Positions 8,327 through 17,375 are shown, counted from the first letter of the stretch. The stretch is 64,000 bases of DNA from Bacillus sp. OK048 (GCF_900103525.1 NZ_FNHN01000003.1:1-64000); one strand, 5' to 3'. The notes: a model not told the origin generated them from the letters alone. A program made the numbers and translations.

Positions 8327-9433
8327 TTATTCAGCAGAATTTTCAAAGAATTCTTTTTCAGGGAAAAAGGTATCTTCCTTATCATTGTGGAACTGACGTG
8401 ATAAATTTTGAAATAAATGGCAAACTGGTTTTCTTTGAGTCTCATACTTTTGTAAAGCTTCCGCAACGGAATCAGATTCTAGTAAACATTCAGCCAATAC
8501 CCCGGCATCTTGAATAGCCATATTTGCCCCTTGACCTTGGTTATGAAGCATTGAATGAGCAGCATCCCCTAGCAACGTGATGCATTCATTGCTCCATTGT
8601 TGAACTGGATCGATATCATATAGTGCGCGAACATCCCAATGATTAACATTTTCCGCAATCTTCTGGAAATCAGGATGGAAGTTCTTTAATTCATTGAGCA
8701 TGTCTTCTTTCGGCACGTTTGGTCTACCAGTTCGGTCATGGTGTGGTACGGTAATATCGACGGAAACTTGATTCCGATATTTTAATGGCAGCAGATATAA
8801 ATTGACTTTATCATTTGCGACAATTCGGAGTGTGTCACCAGTTGCCAACCCATATGTTTCATCCACATTAACAAGAGCACGATAGGCATGATAGCTGTGG
8901 AAAACAGGGTCAGCTTGACTAAAAAATAGATTTCGGGTAAGGGAACGAATACCATCTGCACCAATGACCAAATCCACTTCCACTTTGACGCCGTTTTCAA
9001 ACTCAATCTCTGCATAATCGCCATGGCGAACGATGTTTTTACACTTATGATTCAAATGTAGGTATTCAGATGGTATGGCATTGATTAGCGTGTCCAGACA
9101 GTCTGCGCGATGAATTAATCTCGCCCATTTTTCATTCGGGTCATCTGTTAAAGTTGGCCATTGTTCCTTTAGTAACACTTCTGCTTGATCTGAAAGGATC
9201 TCTATTTGGAGGCTTTTATGGGTTACTCTTTCAATTTCTTCTTGAAGTCCCCATTTCGTGATGTAATGGATGGATGGCGGACGTAAACCGATACCTGCTC
9301 CTACCTCTTTTATAGCTGCTGCTTGCTCATAGACTTCGACATTAAATCCTGCATGACGTAAAGCTACCGCTGCTGACGCCCCACCAATACCTGCACCGAG
9401 AATTGCAATTCTTAAAGTAGATTTTGATTTCAT
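8327..9433 (-). CDS. FAD-dependent aromatic monooxygenase (salicylate / 3-hydroxybenzoate hydroxylase family)
   Basis: 368 aa group A flavoprotein hydroxylase. The FAD dinucleotide motif GAGIGG is at residues 13-18, the DG motif VIGADGIRS is near residue 160, and the GD motif LLGDAAHSMLHNQGQGANMAIQDA (one continuous conserved stretch) is near residue 285. The closest families are salicylate 1-hydroxylase, 3-hydroxybenzoate 6-hydroxylase and 6-hydroxynicotinate-type enzymes, which hydroxylate an aromatic acid with NAD(P)H and O2. A 6- or 5-hydroxylation to gentisate would feed the gentisate-dioxygenase-family bicupin at 37-38 kb; this is inferred. The start follows GGAGGGAAATATAT. A cre-like box precedes it. 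Confidence 0.85.
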   Translation of the reverse strand: MKSKSTLRIAILGAGIGGASAAVALRHAGFNVEVYEQAAAIKEVGAGIGLRPPSIHYITKWGLQEEIERVTHKSLQIEILSDQAEVLLKEQWPTLTDDPNEKWARLIHRADCLDTLINAIPSEYLHLNHKCKNIVRHGDYAEIEFENGVKVEVDLVIGADGIRSLTRNLFFSQADPVFHSYHAYRALVNVDETYGLATGDTLRIVANDKVNLYLLPLKYRNQVSVDITVPHHDRTGRPNVPKEDMLNELKNFHPDFQKIAENVNHWDVRALYDIDPVQQWSNECITLLGDAAHSMLHNQGQGANMAIQDAGVLAECLLESDSVAEALQKYETQRKPVCHLFQNLSRQFHNDKEDTFFPEKEFFENSAE

Positions 9434-9468
9434 ATATATTTCCCTCCTAAATTTTTAATTTAATCGCT

Positions 9469-9482
9469 TTCATAATTAAACA
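9469..9482 (-). promoter_or_regulatory. Cre-like box upstream of the FAD monooxygenase
   Basis: TTTAATCGCTTTCA matches about 12 of 14 positions of the CcpA cre consensus TGWAARCGYTWNCW, 36 bp before the monooxygenase start. Suggests glucose repression. Confidence 0.45.
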
Positions 9483-9497
9483 GGAAAGGCAAAAATC

Positions 9498-10253
9498 TCA
9501 ACGATTTACCGTAAAGGAAAACTTGTAGTCATCGGCTTTATGAACAGCCCTTCTCCAGCCTATGAGTCTATCATTACGCGTGTACAACTTTGTCTCAATT
9601 ACGAGAATAGGATTCCCGATCTTGATCCCCAAAAGCTCTGCCTCCATGCTGTTAGCACCTGACGCACTAATTTGGTGATCACCTCGTGAAACATAAATGC
9701 CTTGTTCATTCTCGAGAAGCCTGAAGACACTATCGACCTTCTCAACCTCTCGTTTACCCAGTTTGATATCCTCCGGGATGTTCAAATAGGTCTGCGTCCA
9801 TACCAGTGGTTTCCCTTTGAGAAAGATTAAACGGGATATTCTCAGAACCTTATCACTCGGGGTAAGACCAAGAATTGCGCACAGTTTCTTTGAAGATAAC
9901 ACACGGTCAACACTTAATATTTTCGATGAGCACTCTAAACCCTGGTCCCGAAGGAATCCAACGAGTCCTCCTAACTCTAACCCTGGTGGTCGTACTGGGA
10001 GTTCCTGAACAGGGAAGGTTCCCTTCGCCCGCTCTCGATAAACGTACCCTTCATCGGCAAGCTCCTTCAGTGCCTGGCGAACAGGCGCACGACTGACATG
10101 GAAGCGCTGAACAAGTTCATACTCGGTGTTGATGGGGCGATCCGTTTCACCAACAGCTGCCTGTATCTCCTTTATCAATATTTCTTTAATTTGTTTATAA
10201 AGCGGCACCGATGAGCCGCGATCAATGGTGTGTTTAATCGAATATATAACCAT
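9498..10253 (-). CDS. GntR/HutC-family transcriptional regulator with UTRA domain
   Basis: 251 aa. An N-terminal winged HTH (residues 12-78) carries the GntR signature NTEYELVQRFHVSRAPVRQA. A C-terminal UTRA ligand-binding domain spans about residues 95-245. The start codon overlaps the stop of the CoA-transferase beta gene as TAATG, so the regulator is co-translated with the CoA-transferase and probably autoregulates module A in response to a pathway acid or ester. The operator was not identified. Confidence 0.9.
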   Translation of the reverse strand: MVIYSIKHTIDRGSSVPLYKQIKEILIKEIQAAVGETDRPINTEYELVQRFHVSRAPVRQALKELADEGYVYRERAKGTFPVQELPVRPPGLELGGLVGFLRDQGLECSSKILSVDRVLSSKKLCAILGLTPSDKVLRISRLIFLKGKPLVWTQTYLNIPEDIKLGKREVEKVDSVFRLLENEQGIYVSRGDHQISASGANSMEAELLGIKIGNPILVIETKLYTRNDRLIGWRRAVHKADDYKFSFTVNR

Positions 10254-10936
10254 TATTTTCCAACGTCTCCTTGTGCAAGCCCTTTGGCATGGATTTTAAG
10301 TGGAGCTGCAGTACGTTCCTGCAAGTATTCGAATGTAACGCCTGGCGCAAGTTCTTGGACGACAAGGCCATCATCAGTCACTTCAATCACCGCAAGATTT
10401 GTATAGATTCGATCTACACAGCGCGGGGCAGTAAGGGGATATGTGCATTCCTCTACGATTTTCGGCGTACCCTTACTCGTATGCTGCATGCAAAGGAAAA
10501 TACGTTTTGCACCGACCGTTAAATCCATTGCACCTCCAACTCTTCCAAGAGGATCGTTCGGTACCTTCCAACTTGCAAGGTCACCATACATCGAGACTTG
10601 GAATGCGCCAAGTACCGCTGCATCAAGGTGACCACCACGGATCATGGCGAATGAGTCTGATTGTGAGAAAAAGCTGCCACCCGGTTTTAATGTGATTGGT
10701 TCCTTACCAGCATTAACAAGGTCCATATCCTCATTTCCTGGTTCAGGTTTTGGACCCAGCCCAAGAAGACCATTCTCACTATGAAGAATAATTTCCCGAC
10801 CTTCAGGAATCACATCAGCCACAAGTGTGGGTATACCAATACCAAGATTTACGAACCATCCATCTTCCAAATCTTGAGCAACTCTGGTTGCTAACTCTAT
10901 CTTTGACCATCCAACCTTCAGTTCGTCTTTAACCAT
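10253..10936 (-). CDS. 3-oxoacid-type CoA-transferase, subunit B
   Basis: 227 aa, class I CoA-transferase beta subunit. The catalytic glutamate lies in HSENGLLGLGP near residue 53, followed by the conserved GGAMDL region (residues 136-141). It transfers CoA between a donor such as succinyl-CoA or acetyl-CoA and a carboxylic acid, through a glutamyl-CoA intermediate, with subunit A. Its start overlaps the end of subunit A by 8 bp. With the thiolase/DUF35 pair upstream, it probably activates the pathway acid to its CoA ester. Confidence 0.92.
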   Translation of the reverse strand: MVKDELKVGWSKIELATRVAQDLEDGWFVNLGIGIPTLVADVIPEGREIILHSENGLLGLGPKPEPGNEDMDLVNAGKEPITLKPGGSFFSQSDSFAMIRGGHLDAAVLGAFQVSMYGDLASWKVPNDPLGRVGGAMDLTVGAKRIFLCMQHTSKGTPKIVEECTYPLTAPRCVDRIYTNLAVIEVTDDGLVVQELAPGVTFEYLQERTAAPLKIHAKGLAQGDVGK

Positions 10937-11630
10937 TTACTAACACCCTCCCTTCATGTTCATTTTCCAATTTTACTAAACGGTGGACGTAGACACTCTG
11001 CGTCGCTATATTCTCTGGATCCAACTCCCCGACTTCTACAATTTCATCTACCTCGGCAATGGTAATACGTGCTGCTGTCGCCATTACCGGGTTAAAATTA
11101 CGTTGTGTTTTATTGTAAACAAGATTTCCCCAACGATCTGCTCGATATCCCTTAATAAAAGCAAAGTCACCAACTATGGCATTTTCTAAGACATGCACAC
11201 GTCCATTAAAAACACGTGTTTCCTTGCCTTCTCCAAGTTCAGTGTGCGCAGCAGTCGGTGTGTAAAAGGCTGGAATCCCTGCACCACCTGCACGGATCCG
11301 CTCTGCTAAAGTTCCTTGAGGGGCAATTTCCAACTCGATTGTGCCTTCCTGAAGCCGCGCAATCAAATCGTCAGCGTGTGGACCAACAGGGAAAGAGCAG
11401 ATAATCTTTTTTACTTGATTGTTGCTGATTAATGCTGCAACGCCATCGCTTACTGCTCCAATATTATTTGATACAACTGTTAGATTCTTCGCTCCCTGCT
11501 TAACAAGGGCTGCAATGAGATGGGAAGGTAGTCCGCTTCCCCCAAATCCACCAATAAGCAATGTTGCTCCATCATGTATATCAGCCACAGCCTTAGCTGT
11601 ACTTTCAAACTTCTTTTGGATCATGTCCAT
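10929..11630 (-). CDS. 3-oxoacid-type CoA-transferase, subunit A
   Basis: 233 aa, class I CoA-transferase alpha subunit. The CoA-binding motif GGFGGSGLPSHLI is near residue 27 and LTVVSNNIG near residue 51. The start is supported by GAGAGGAGGAAA directly before the ATG. It forms a hetero-oligomer with subunit B. Known relatives act on 3-oxoadipate, acetoacetate or aryl-succinates; the substrate here is not readable from the sequence. Confidence 0.92.
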   Translation of the reverse strand: MDMIQKKFESTAKAVADIHDGATLLIGGFGGSGLPSHLIAALVKQGAKNLTVVSNNIGAVSDGVAALISNNQVKKIICSFPVGPHADDLIARLQEGTIELEIAPQGTLAERIRAGGAGIPAFYTPTAAHTELGEGKETRVFNGRVHVLENAIVGDFAFIKGYRADRWGNLVYNKTQRNFNPVMATAARITIAEVDEIVEVGELDPENIATQSVYVHRLVKLENEHEGRVLVNG

Positions 11631-11640
11631 TTTCCTCCTC

Positions 11641-12591
11641 TCATTTTACATGTGAGCTTACTAGTTCTTCATGGTAACCATTCATCGTTACAAAAAATGC
11701 GCACGGTAGGTTCCGTGGATCACCTGTATAGCCTATTTCGGCAGCAAGTGCGGCGAATGGTCCGTACAATTCATGCGTTTGTGCAGAATGTCCATCTGGT
11801 AAAGTACGTTTCACCAAGTCACTCAATTTGGCATCCATATCAAGGCTGGCTTGTAAGACGGATGCAACTTGTTCACCATCGATTTGCGCACTTACCATTT
11901 CGCCGATGTTATTTCGGAATGGATGACCTAAGAACAATCTGTTAGGACGAACATCTTCCAACAACCGCTGGACACTTTTTCGATATAAGCTCGGTTTTTC
12001 AATCGTTGGTAACCCACTAAAACCGCCATACATTTGAACAGCATCCGCTGCAAATGCCCAATTTAATCTATCCAAAACAAATGTCACAGAACCAATTGAA
12101 TGTCCTGGAGTTTCAATCACTTTTAATGTGATATCTTTTCCAAGTTGGATGGAATCACCCTCAACAACCTCCAAGTCCGGTTCGATCGTACCACCAATAT
12201 CTGTTGTTAACATGGTGATATGTTTTTCTTGTAATACTGGATCGGTGATAAATTTTCCTTGAAGAGACATGTAATCAACAATTTGTTCCTTCTTATCACG
12301 TAAAAGTCGAGCTTCTTTTTTGGGTATCACTACTTTTGCGGTTCTTCCTGTTTTTTCCCATACTGCATAAGCACCCCCGAGGTGATCGACATGACCATGC
12401 GTCAGTAAAATCCAACGAATATCTTCTATGCGGATTCCATGTTTAGCTAATGTCGGCTCAATGTCTTGTAATGCAGAGACATTCACGCCGGTATCAATAA
12501 TGGCCGGTTCGGGTGCATCCACGTAGTATGCAAAGGCGGAAATTGGACCAAATTTACATTCAATTGGTATTACACGTACTGAACTAGTCAT
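11641..12591 (-). CDS. MBL-fold metallo-hydrolase
   Basis: 316 aa from the ATG eight bases after AAGGGG; a GTG three codons earlier is too close to the Shine-Dalgarno. The metal-binding motif is LLTHGHVDHLGG, with further ligands in IETPGHSIGSVTF, AFAADAV and FLGHPF. It resembles quorum-lactonase/thioesterase-type MBL proteins more than beta-lactamases. It sits 10 bp upstream of the CoA-transferase genes in module A, so it may hydrolyse a lactone or CoA-thioester intermediate. Confidence 0.87.
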   Translation of the reverse strand: MTSSVRVIPIECKFGPISAFAYYVDAPEPAIIDTGVNVSALQDIEPTLAKHGIRIEDIRWILLTHGHVDHLGGAYAVWEKTGRTAKVVIPKKEARLLRDKKEQIVDYMSLQGKFITDPVLQEKHITMLTTDIGGTIEPDLEVVEGDSIQLGKDITLKVIETPGHSIGSVTFVLDRLNWAFAADAVQMYGGFSGLPTIEKPSLYRKSVQRLLEDVRPNRLFLGHPFRNNIGEMVSAQIDGEQVASVLQASLDMDAKLSDLVKRTLPDGHSAQTHELYGPFAALAAEIGYTGDPRNLPCAFFVTMNGYHEELVSSHVK

Positions 12592-12616
12592 GTTGTTCAC
12601 CCCTTTACCCTATTAT

Positions 12617-12660
12617 GCGGACCTGACCGCTACGCATCGCTTGATGTTTGGTAGGTCCGC
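12617..12660. repeat. Intra-operonic hairpin
   Basis: GCGGACCT and AGGTCCGC (perfect 8-bp arms) fill most of the 74-bp gap between the CocE-type hydrolase and the MBL gene. No T-run follows, so an mRNA-processing or stability element is more likely than a terminator. Confidence 0.45.
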
Positions 12661-12665
12661 TTGTT

Positions 12666-14363
12666 TTACTGATTGGTGACGTCGTATTCCTTAGGAATAA
12701 CTGGCAGCACTAAACGTGATTGATGATCTGTATCACGATAGATTCTATGAGTGGTTGCACGCCCACTTGGTAAATGGTAGCTATCTGGCGGCAGTAATTT
12801 TGCATCTTCTCCATCAAGTGGTTCGTTACATGCAAGTTCTAATTCAATCCGATGTCCTGGTTTAATTAAGAATGAGAATGGATATAAACGGATCGCATAC
12901 TCGTTAATTTCTCCAGGAGTTACTGGTACCACACGGTTATGTGGGTGCCATGGCTCACCGTAGGTTGATTTTTCTTCATTTAATTCGCGATGAGATGCTT
13001 TTAAATAACCTGATGTCATTAAAGTACGTTTACCGCTTGGATCCACATCATGTAGCTTGGCAATGAAGTTTGTATCGTCTGTATCGATTTCTGCATGAAT
13101 ATATAATGCTCCTGTACCTGTCATTTCTACAGACTCACAGAATTTATCACTCGTCCATTTAATCTTTTCTGATGTGGTTGTTACGGTTAATGGTGCTTGG
13201 TAAAAGCCATCTGGATGGGCATATTGCGATGTTAACGGTTCTGGTTTCTCGCTAATTTTGTGGCGAGGACGTAAGTAAAACTCTTTCTTTTCTTCATATT
13301 GTAATGGCCAATGATCCTCTTTGCGCCATTTGTAAGAACCTTCTACAGAGAATTGCACGGTTGGTTCATCCATAATGCCATTATCAATCCCTTTTAACCA
13401 GTAATCATACCAGCGGAACATTTCATCATGACTTTCATGGAATGGGCGCTCTAACATAGGCGGTAATGCTTGGATATCTAGTTTTTTAATGCCTGATACT
13501 TTGTGGAAGCACTCAATTGTCCCTTCAACATTCCAACCGCGGCCCCATTTTGCTTGGAAGTAAGTTGGGATGTTTACTTTATGAGCGACTTCGATCGCAC
13601 TGTCTTTTTGCCAAAATGGTCCATCTAGTGGATTTAACAAGTAATCCATCCATAATTCGTGACGGTCTTGATAATGTAAGAGGTGAACGAAATCCGACCA
13701 ATGTGCGATATCTGGGTCATTTAATCGTTCTTGTGTTTTTTCTTTAATCTCTTCTGGGGTAAACACTTTCGATGTTTTACTAGCTACGTTATTGAATGCG
13801 TTACCGCTGTCACCGCCACGTCCTTCACGAGAAGCACGAGGCATTAACCACATGATGCCGCCATGGTAGCAAAGTTCATATAGATCGAAGTGACCACCGT
13901 TTGCAAAGATTGCTTTTAAGTGTGGCGGCTGCTCTGCTGCACCTAAGATTTGAACAGAAGCAAAGTATGAAATTCCGATCATCCCGATATTGCCATCGCA
14001 CCAATCTTGCTCAGCCATCCATTCAACGAGGTCATAAATATCCTTACCGTCGCCATGACCACCTGAATTATAGTTACCGCACATTTCACCTTCAGAGTGG
14101 CCAGTACCGCGAACGTCAGCGATGATATGCGCATAGCCTTGCTTGACAACAGCACGGATATCGCCTGCCTCAATTGCGCCGTTCCAAAGATGACTTGGAC
14201 GTGCTTGTGGAGGTAATGTTAACGCTTGTGCTTGCAGTTCCTTCCCATACGGGCTAAGTGCAAGTAATGCTGGTACTTTTTCTACTCCATCAGGAAGGTA
14301 GATATCAGCAGCGATATGTACGCCGTCCCGCATGGGAATGCTTACATTCTTTTTGATTATCAT
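12666..14363 (-). CDS. CocE/NonD (X-Pro dipeptidyl-peptidase S15-like) hydrolase
   Basis: 565 aa, a typical length for this family of cocaine esterase and acylases. N-terminal alpha/beta-hydrolase core: oxyanion region LSPYGKE, nucleophile elbow GMIGISYFA near residue 132, and a His in ERPFHESHDE near residue 305. The C-terminal jelly-roll domain (residues about 340-560) is the PepX_C/XPP type. It hydrolyses esters or amides with bulky acyl groups. It is encoded in module A after the tandem repeat; the start follows GAGGAGTGGATTTAG. It could release an aromatic acid from an ester or amide for CoA activation by the downstream transferase. Confidence 0.88.
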   Translation of the reverse strand: MIIKKNVSIPMRDGVHIAADIYLPDGVEKVPALLALSPYGKELQAQALTLPPQARPSHLWNGAIEAGDIRAVVKQGYAHIIADVRGTGHSEGEMCGNYNSGGHGDGKDIYDLVEWMAEQDWCDGNIGMIGISYFASVQILGAAEQPPHLKAIFANGGHFDLYELCYHGGIMWLMPRASREGRGGDSGNAFNNVASKTSKVFTPEEIKEKTQERLNDPDIAHWSDFVHLLHYQDRHELWMDYLLNPLDGPFWQKDSAIEVAHKVNIPTYFQAKWGRGWNVEGTIECFHKVSGIKKLDIQALPPMLERPFHESHDEMFRWYDYWLKGIDNGIMDEPTVQFSVEGSYKWRKEDHWPLQYEEKKEFYLRPRHKISEKPEPLTSQYAHPDGFYQAPLTVTTTSEKIKWTSDKFCESVEMTGTGALYIHAEIDTDDTNFIAKLHDVDPSGKRTLMTSGYLKASHRELNEEKSTYGEPWHPHNRVVPVTPGEINEYAIRLYPFSFLIKPGHRIELELACNEPLDGEDAKLLPPDSYHLPSGRATTHRIYRDTDHQSRLVLPVIPKEYDVTNQ

Positions 14364-14451
14364 CTAAATCCACTCCTCTTCTTCGTCCTTCTAAGTAGTA
14401 ATGAATCTTTATGATTAGATTTTTATAGATTCATAAAATCCGCCTAGTAAA

Positions 14452-14655
14452 CTCCATTGGTGACCACTTTCTTGTTTTCCATCAAGTTTTGGGCTCCAAT
14501 GAGCTCTATTGGTGACCACTTTCTCGATTTTCATCAAGTTTTGGGCTCCAATGAGCTCTATTGGCGACCACTTTCTCGGTTTTCATCAAGTTTTGGGCTC
14601 CAATGAGCTCTATTGGCGACCACTTTCTTGGTTTTCATCAAGTTTTGGGCTCCAA
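14452..14655. repeat. 52-bp tandem repeat, about 3.9 copies
   Basis: The motif ATTGGYGACCACTTTCT recurs at 14456, 14508, 14560 and 14612, exactly 52 bp apart. Each unit ends in TTTTGGGCTCCAA, and adjoining units create a CCAAT-7 bp-ATTGG inverted repeat. Copies differ by only a few bases. 52 is not a multiple of three, so the repeat is non-coding. It fills most of the 364-bp gap between the DUF35 gene and the CocE-type hydrolase gene. Nothing else was seen in that gap. Confidence 0.9.
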
Positions 14656-14727
14656 AAAACTATTGTCTATTAATCTTAGTTGTAACAATCCGATACTCTT
14701 ATAGTTTGTATTGATTTATCAATATCC

Positions 14728-15144
14728 TTATAGGTCCACAATCGGTGTGAAGCATGGTATATAAGGACCCGGATTAGCTTGCTCGCCACTTTGCTTAAAT
14801 ACCACTTTAACTCTTTGGTTGATGTGTACTGTATCTAAGTCACAATTAACGATATTTGTCATCATTCTCGGGCCTTCATCGAGTTCAACAAAGGCAATTG
14901 CATAAGGAACGCCTCGTCGCATTACGCTATATGTGTAAATACTTCCCGTTCCCTTTGCTTCCACCCAGCTTGTCTTGTCACTCATGCAGTGCGGACAGAG
15001 CACACGAGGATAATAATGATACTCTCCACAGGAATTACACTGTTTTACCAGCAGCTTTCCTTCTGCGGCAGTATCCCAATATTCTTTATGTTCCGGATAA
15101 ATCTCAGGGATTGTCATCGTTCTTTCTTGATAGGTAGTTCCCAT
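14728..15144 (-). CDS. DUF35 / Zn-ribbon OB-fold protein, thiolase partner
   Basis: 138 aa. The N-terminal rubredoxin-like zinc ribbon CNSCGEYHYYPRVLCPHC (residues about 36-53) is followed by an OB-fold (residues about 60-135). Such proteins (ChsH2 DUF35 domain, BbsA, IpfE) form complexes with non-classical thiolases and are needed for their retro-aldol or thiolytic activity. It lies 3 bp downstream of the thiolase gene, which supports a complex. The start is preceded by AGAGGG with 8-bp spacing. Confidence 0.9.
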   Translation of the reverse strand: MGTTYQERTMTIPEIYPEHKEYWDTAAEGKLLVKQCNSCGEYHYYPRVLCPHCMSDKTSWVEAKGTGSIYTYSVMRRGVPYAIAFVELDEGPRMMTNIVNCDLDTVHINQRVKVVFKQSGEQANPGPYIPCFTPIVDL

Positions 15145-15147
15145 TCT

Positions 15148-16311
15148 TTACACCCTCTCCATAATAAGAGTTGCACTACCGTGACGGCTTGCTAGTCCGC
15201 CGCCAGTACCGTGGGCTAACGCGATATCACAATTTTCAACCTGTACTTTTGGGTGTGCCTCACCACGCAGTTGACGGACAGCCTCGATTACCTTTACGAT
15301 ACCGCCTCGACTAGCAGGATGATTGTTATTTAACCCGCCACCATCTGTATTAATTGGAAGCCTGCCGATTCCCGAAATTAGGTTCCCATCAGCGACAAAC
15401 TTGCCGCCTTCACCCTTTTTACAAAAACCTAAATCTTCAAGCTGCATTAACACAGTAATGGTGAAGCTATCATATATGGACGCATATTTAATATCTGAAG
15501 GTGTAACTCCCGCTTCCTCAAAAGCTCTTGGTCCTGACCATACAGCGCCTGAATAAGTAAGATCCGTTTTGCCCCCACGTAATCCTTTTGCTGCTTCACC
15601 TGCACCCAGCACCCGGACAAGTGGCCGTTTCAAACTTTTTGCTATTTCTGGTTTTACAATCACTAAGGCACCGCCGCCATCGCTTACCACACAGCAATCC
15701 AATTTATGTAATGGGTCAGCAATCATTGTGGATGAAAGTACGTCTTCCACTGTCACTAGATCCTTCAGCATTGCATATGGATTGTATTGTGCATGATGGG
15801 AAGCTGCCACTTTTACCCAGGCTAATTGCTCGCTCGTCGTGCCGTATTCATACATATGACGCATCGTCGCCATTGCATATTCATTCACAGCCGTAGGTCC
15901 AAAAGGAAGTTCGAAAGGTGTATCTGGAACATTTGCACCAACTAGTTTCTGTTTAACACCACTCCTGCCTTCAGAGCGTGGACGACCTGCCATGGTGATT
16001 AATGCGACATTGCATTTTCCTGCTGCGATTGCTTGAGCAGCGTGGGAAACGTGAGCAATGTATGATGAGCCGCCAGTGTCTGTACCGTCTACGTGTCGTA
16101 CATTTAATCCTAAATAATCGACCATTGACAGCACACCCCCTGGAGCGTCACCGGCACAAAAATAACCATCTACATCTGCTAATGTAAGTCCTGCATCTTC
16201 TAGGGCGCCTTTCGCACATTCAGCATGTAAGGCTGCTACGGATTTATCCGGAGCCTTACGTGTTGGATGTTCAAACGCCCCAGCAATATAAGCCATACCT
16301 TTAATCGTCAT
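15148..16311 (-). CDS. Thiolase-superfamily protein (SCP2/Ltp2-like) without the nucleophilic cysteine
   Basis: 387 aa, thiolase fold. The N-terminal stretch that normally holds the acyl-accepting cysteine reads DGTDTGGSSYIAHVSHA (residues 75-91) and has none. The C-terminal motifs are altered to NNNHPASRGG and HGTGGG. Cysteine-less, DUF35-paired relatives include Ltp2 (with ChsH2), which makes a retro-aldol cut of a steroid acyl-CoA side chain, and IpfD (with IpfE) in ibuprofen breakdown. I infer an acyl-CoA aldolase/lyase rather than a thiolase. It is co-transcribed with the phosphotriesterase pair upstream and DUF35 downstream, and the CoA-transferase needed to make the thioester lies in the same module. 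Confidence 0.85.
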   Translation of the reverse strand: MTIKGMAYIAGAFEHPTRKAPDKSVAALHAECAKGALEDAGLTLADVDGYFCAGDAPGGVLSMVDYLGLNVRHVDGTDTGGSSYIAHVSHAAQAIAAGKCNVALITMAGRPRSEGRSGVKQKLVGANVPDTPFELPFGPTAVNEYAMATMRHMYEYGTTSEQLAWVKVAASHHAQYNPYAMLKDLVTVEDVLSSTMIADPLHKLDCCVVSDGGGALVIVKPEIAKSLKRPLVRVLGAGEAAKGLRGGKTDLTYSGAVWSGPRAFEEAGVTPSDIKYASIYDSFTITVLMQLEDLGFCKKGEGGKFVADGNLISGIGRLPINTDGGGLNNNHPASRGGIVKVIEAVRQLRGEAHPKVQVENCDIALAHGTGGGLASRHGSATLIMERV

Positions 16312-16352
16312 CTATTTTAACCTCCCGTGATAAAAAGCTTCCGTTATTCTTA

Positions 16353-17354
16353 TTAACGTGATTCTTGCACGGTTTGTCTTTTTGCAGGATTGATTTCTTT
16401 AGGCTCCTGCATCGTTAGGAATTTCGTTGGATTGTGGACTAAAAGTTGTTCAAATACTTCTTCACCTACACCAGCTTTCCGAAGATCCGGTAAGAATTCT
16501 TCAAACAGGTAGTTTACTGAATGTCCTTTTAATCCTGGCCATCCTAGAGCACAACAATTGGCATCAGCCGATATAAGGGCACGGTCAACATAACCTTTAT
16601 CAAGGAAACGAAGGAAATGTTCAACGCGATCTTGTCGTGGACGAGACCAATATGGTGAACCTACCATCTCACTGTCATAACCGATCGTATCGAAGCCAAC
16701 CCAACCACCAAGATCTGCAATCAGGTTATCACGGTTTTCATCGAGATAGCCGCCATCATCCGCATGACCCATCAGTACGCGATCAAGTGATAAGCCCTCT
16801 TCATCGAAGATGGCAATGGCTGTTTCAGCATCCACGCATAAATGTGTAATGATTGGAACACCTGTTTTTAATGCCGCTCGTGCTGCTGCACGATAAATGC
16901 GTTTATCAAGTTCGCTTAGTTTTCCTCCGCGGCTGACACCTACTTTAATCGCACCCGCTTTTGCGCCAGTCCCGTCAATACCAACCGTAATTTCATGGAT
17001 GAATAAATCCATCAAATACTCGACTGATTTGTCACGGAAATATGGTAAAGCAGAATCTCCTGCAACAAAGCCAGTTACAGCAATAATATGAACGCCCGTT
17101 CTACGAGAAAGTACTTGGAAATATTCAACATCGCGTCCGTTTCCAATTCCTGTGCAATCTACGAATGTTTTTCCGCCATGCTCACGGAAACGACGTAGCT
17201 TTTCAATTGTCACTTCAAACGCTTCTTCAGGTTTTTTCCACCATTGTGTGTCTAAGTCACATCCTGGGAGACCAAATCCAATATGTTCATGGACAGCGAT
17301 GATTCCTAAATCTTCTACTGGAATTGGACCTAAAACCGTATTTACCTTAGCCAT
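16353..17354 (-). CDS. Phosphotriesterase-family (PTE/PLL) metal hydrolase, intact active site
   Basis: 333 aa from the ATG 11 bases after AGGAG; an upstream GTG overlaps the Shine-Dalgarno. All binuclear metal ligands of the family are present: His22 and His24 (VHEHIG), bridging Lys137 (AIKVGV), His171 (IITHLC), His197 (MGHADD) and Asp264 (ISADAN). Most bacterial PTE homologues are lactonases or carboxylesterases rather than organophosphatases. It lies 21 bp from a paralogue lacking five of these six ligands, and directly upstream of the cysteine-less thiolase gene. A lactone or ester intermediate is the likely substrate (inference). Confidence 0.9.
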   Translation of the reverse strand: MAKVNTVLGPIPVEDLGIIAVHEHIGFGLPGCDLDTQWWKKPEEAFEVTIEKLRRFREHGGKTFVDCTGIGNGRDVEYFQVLSRRTGVHIIAVTGFVAGDSALPYFRDKSVEYLMDLFIHEITVGIDGTGAKAGAIKVGVSRGGKLSELDKRIYRAAARAALKTGVPIITHLCVDAETAIAIFDEEGLSLDRVLMGHADDGGYLDENRDNLIADLGGWVGFDTIGYDSEMVGSPYWSRPRQDRVEHFLRFLDKGYVDRALISADANCCALGWPGLKGHSVNYLFEEFLPDLRKAGVGEEVFEQLLVHNPTKFLTMQEPKEINPAKRQTVQESR

Positions 17355-17375
17355 ATATCTATTCACTCCTCACAG

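Noticed and set aside
8327..9433. Firm assignment as salicylate 1-hydroxylase (NahG)
   Set aside because: Family motifs cannot separate salicylate, 3-hydroxybenzoate and related hydroxylases. A gentisate-forming activity is as likely.
14452..14655. CRISPR array
   Set aside because: The units are contiguous with no unique spacers, period 52 bp, and no cas gene is present.
16353..17354. Organophosphate-degrading phosphotriesterase
   Set aside because: The metal ligands only show the superfamily. Most homologues are lactonases or esterases, so a pesticide role is not supported.
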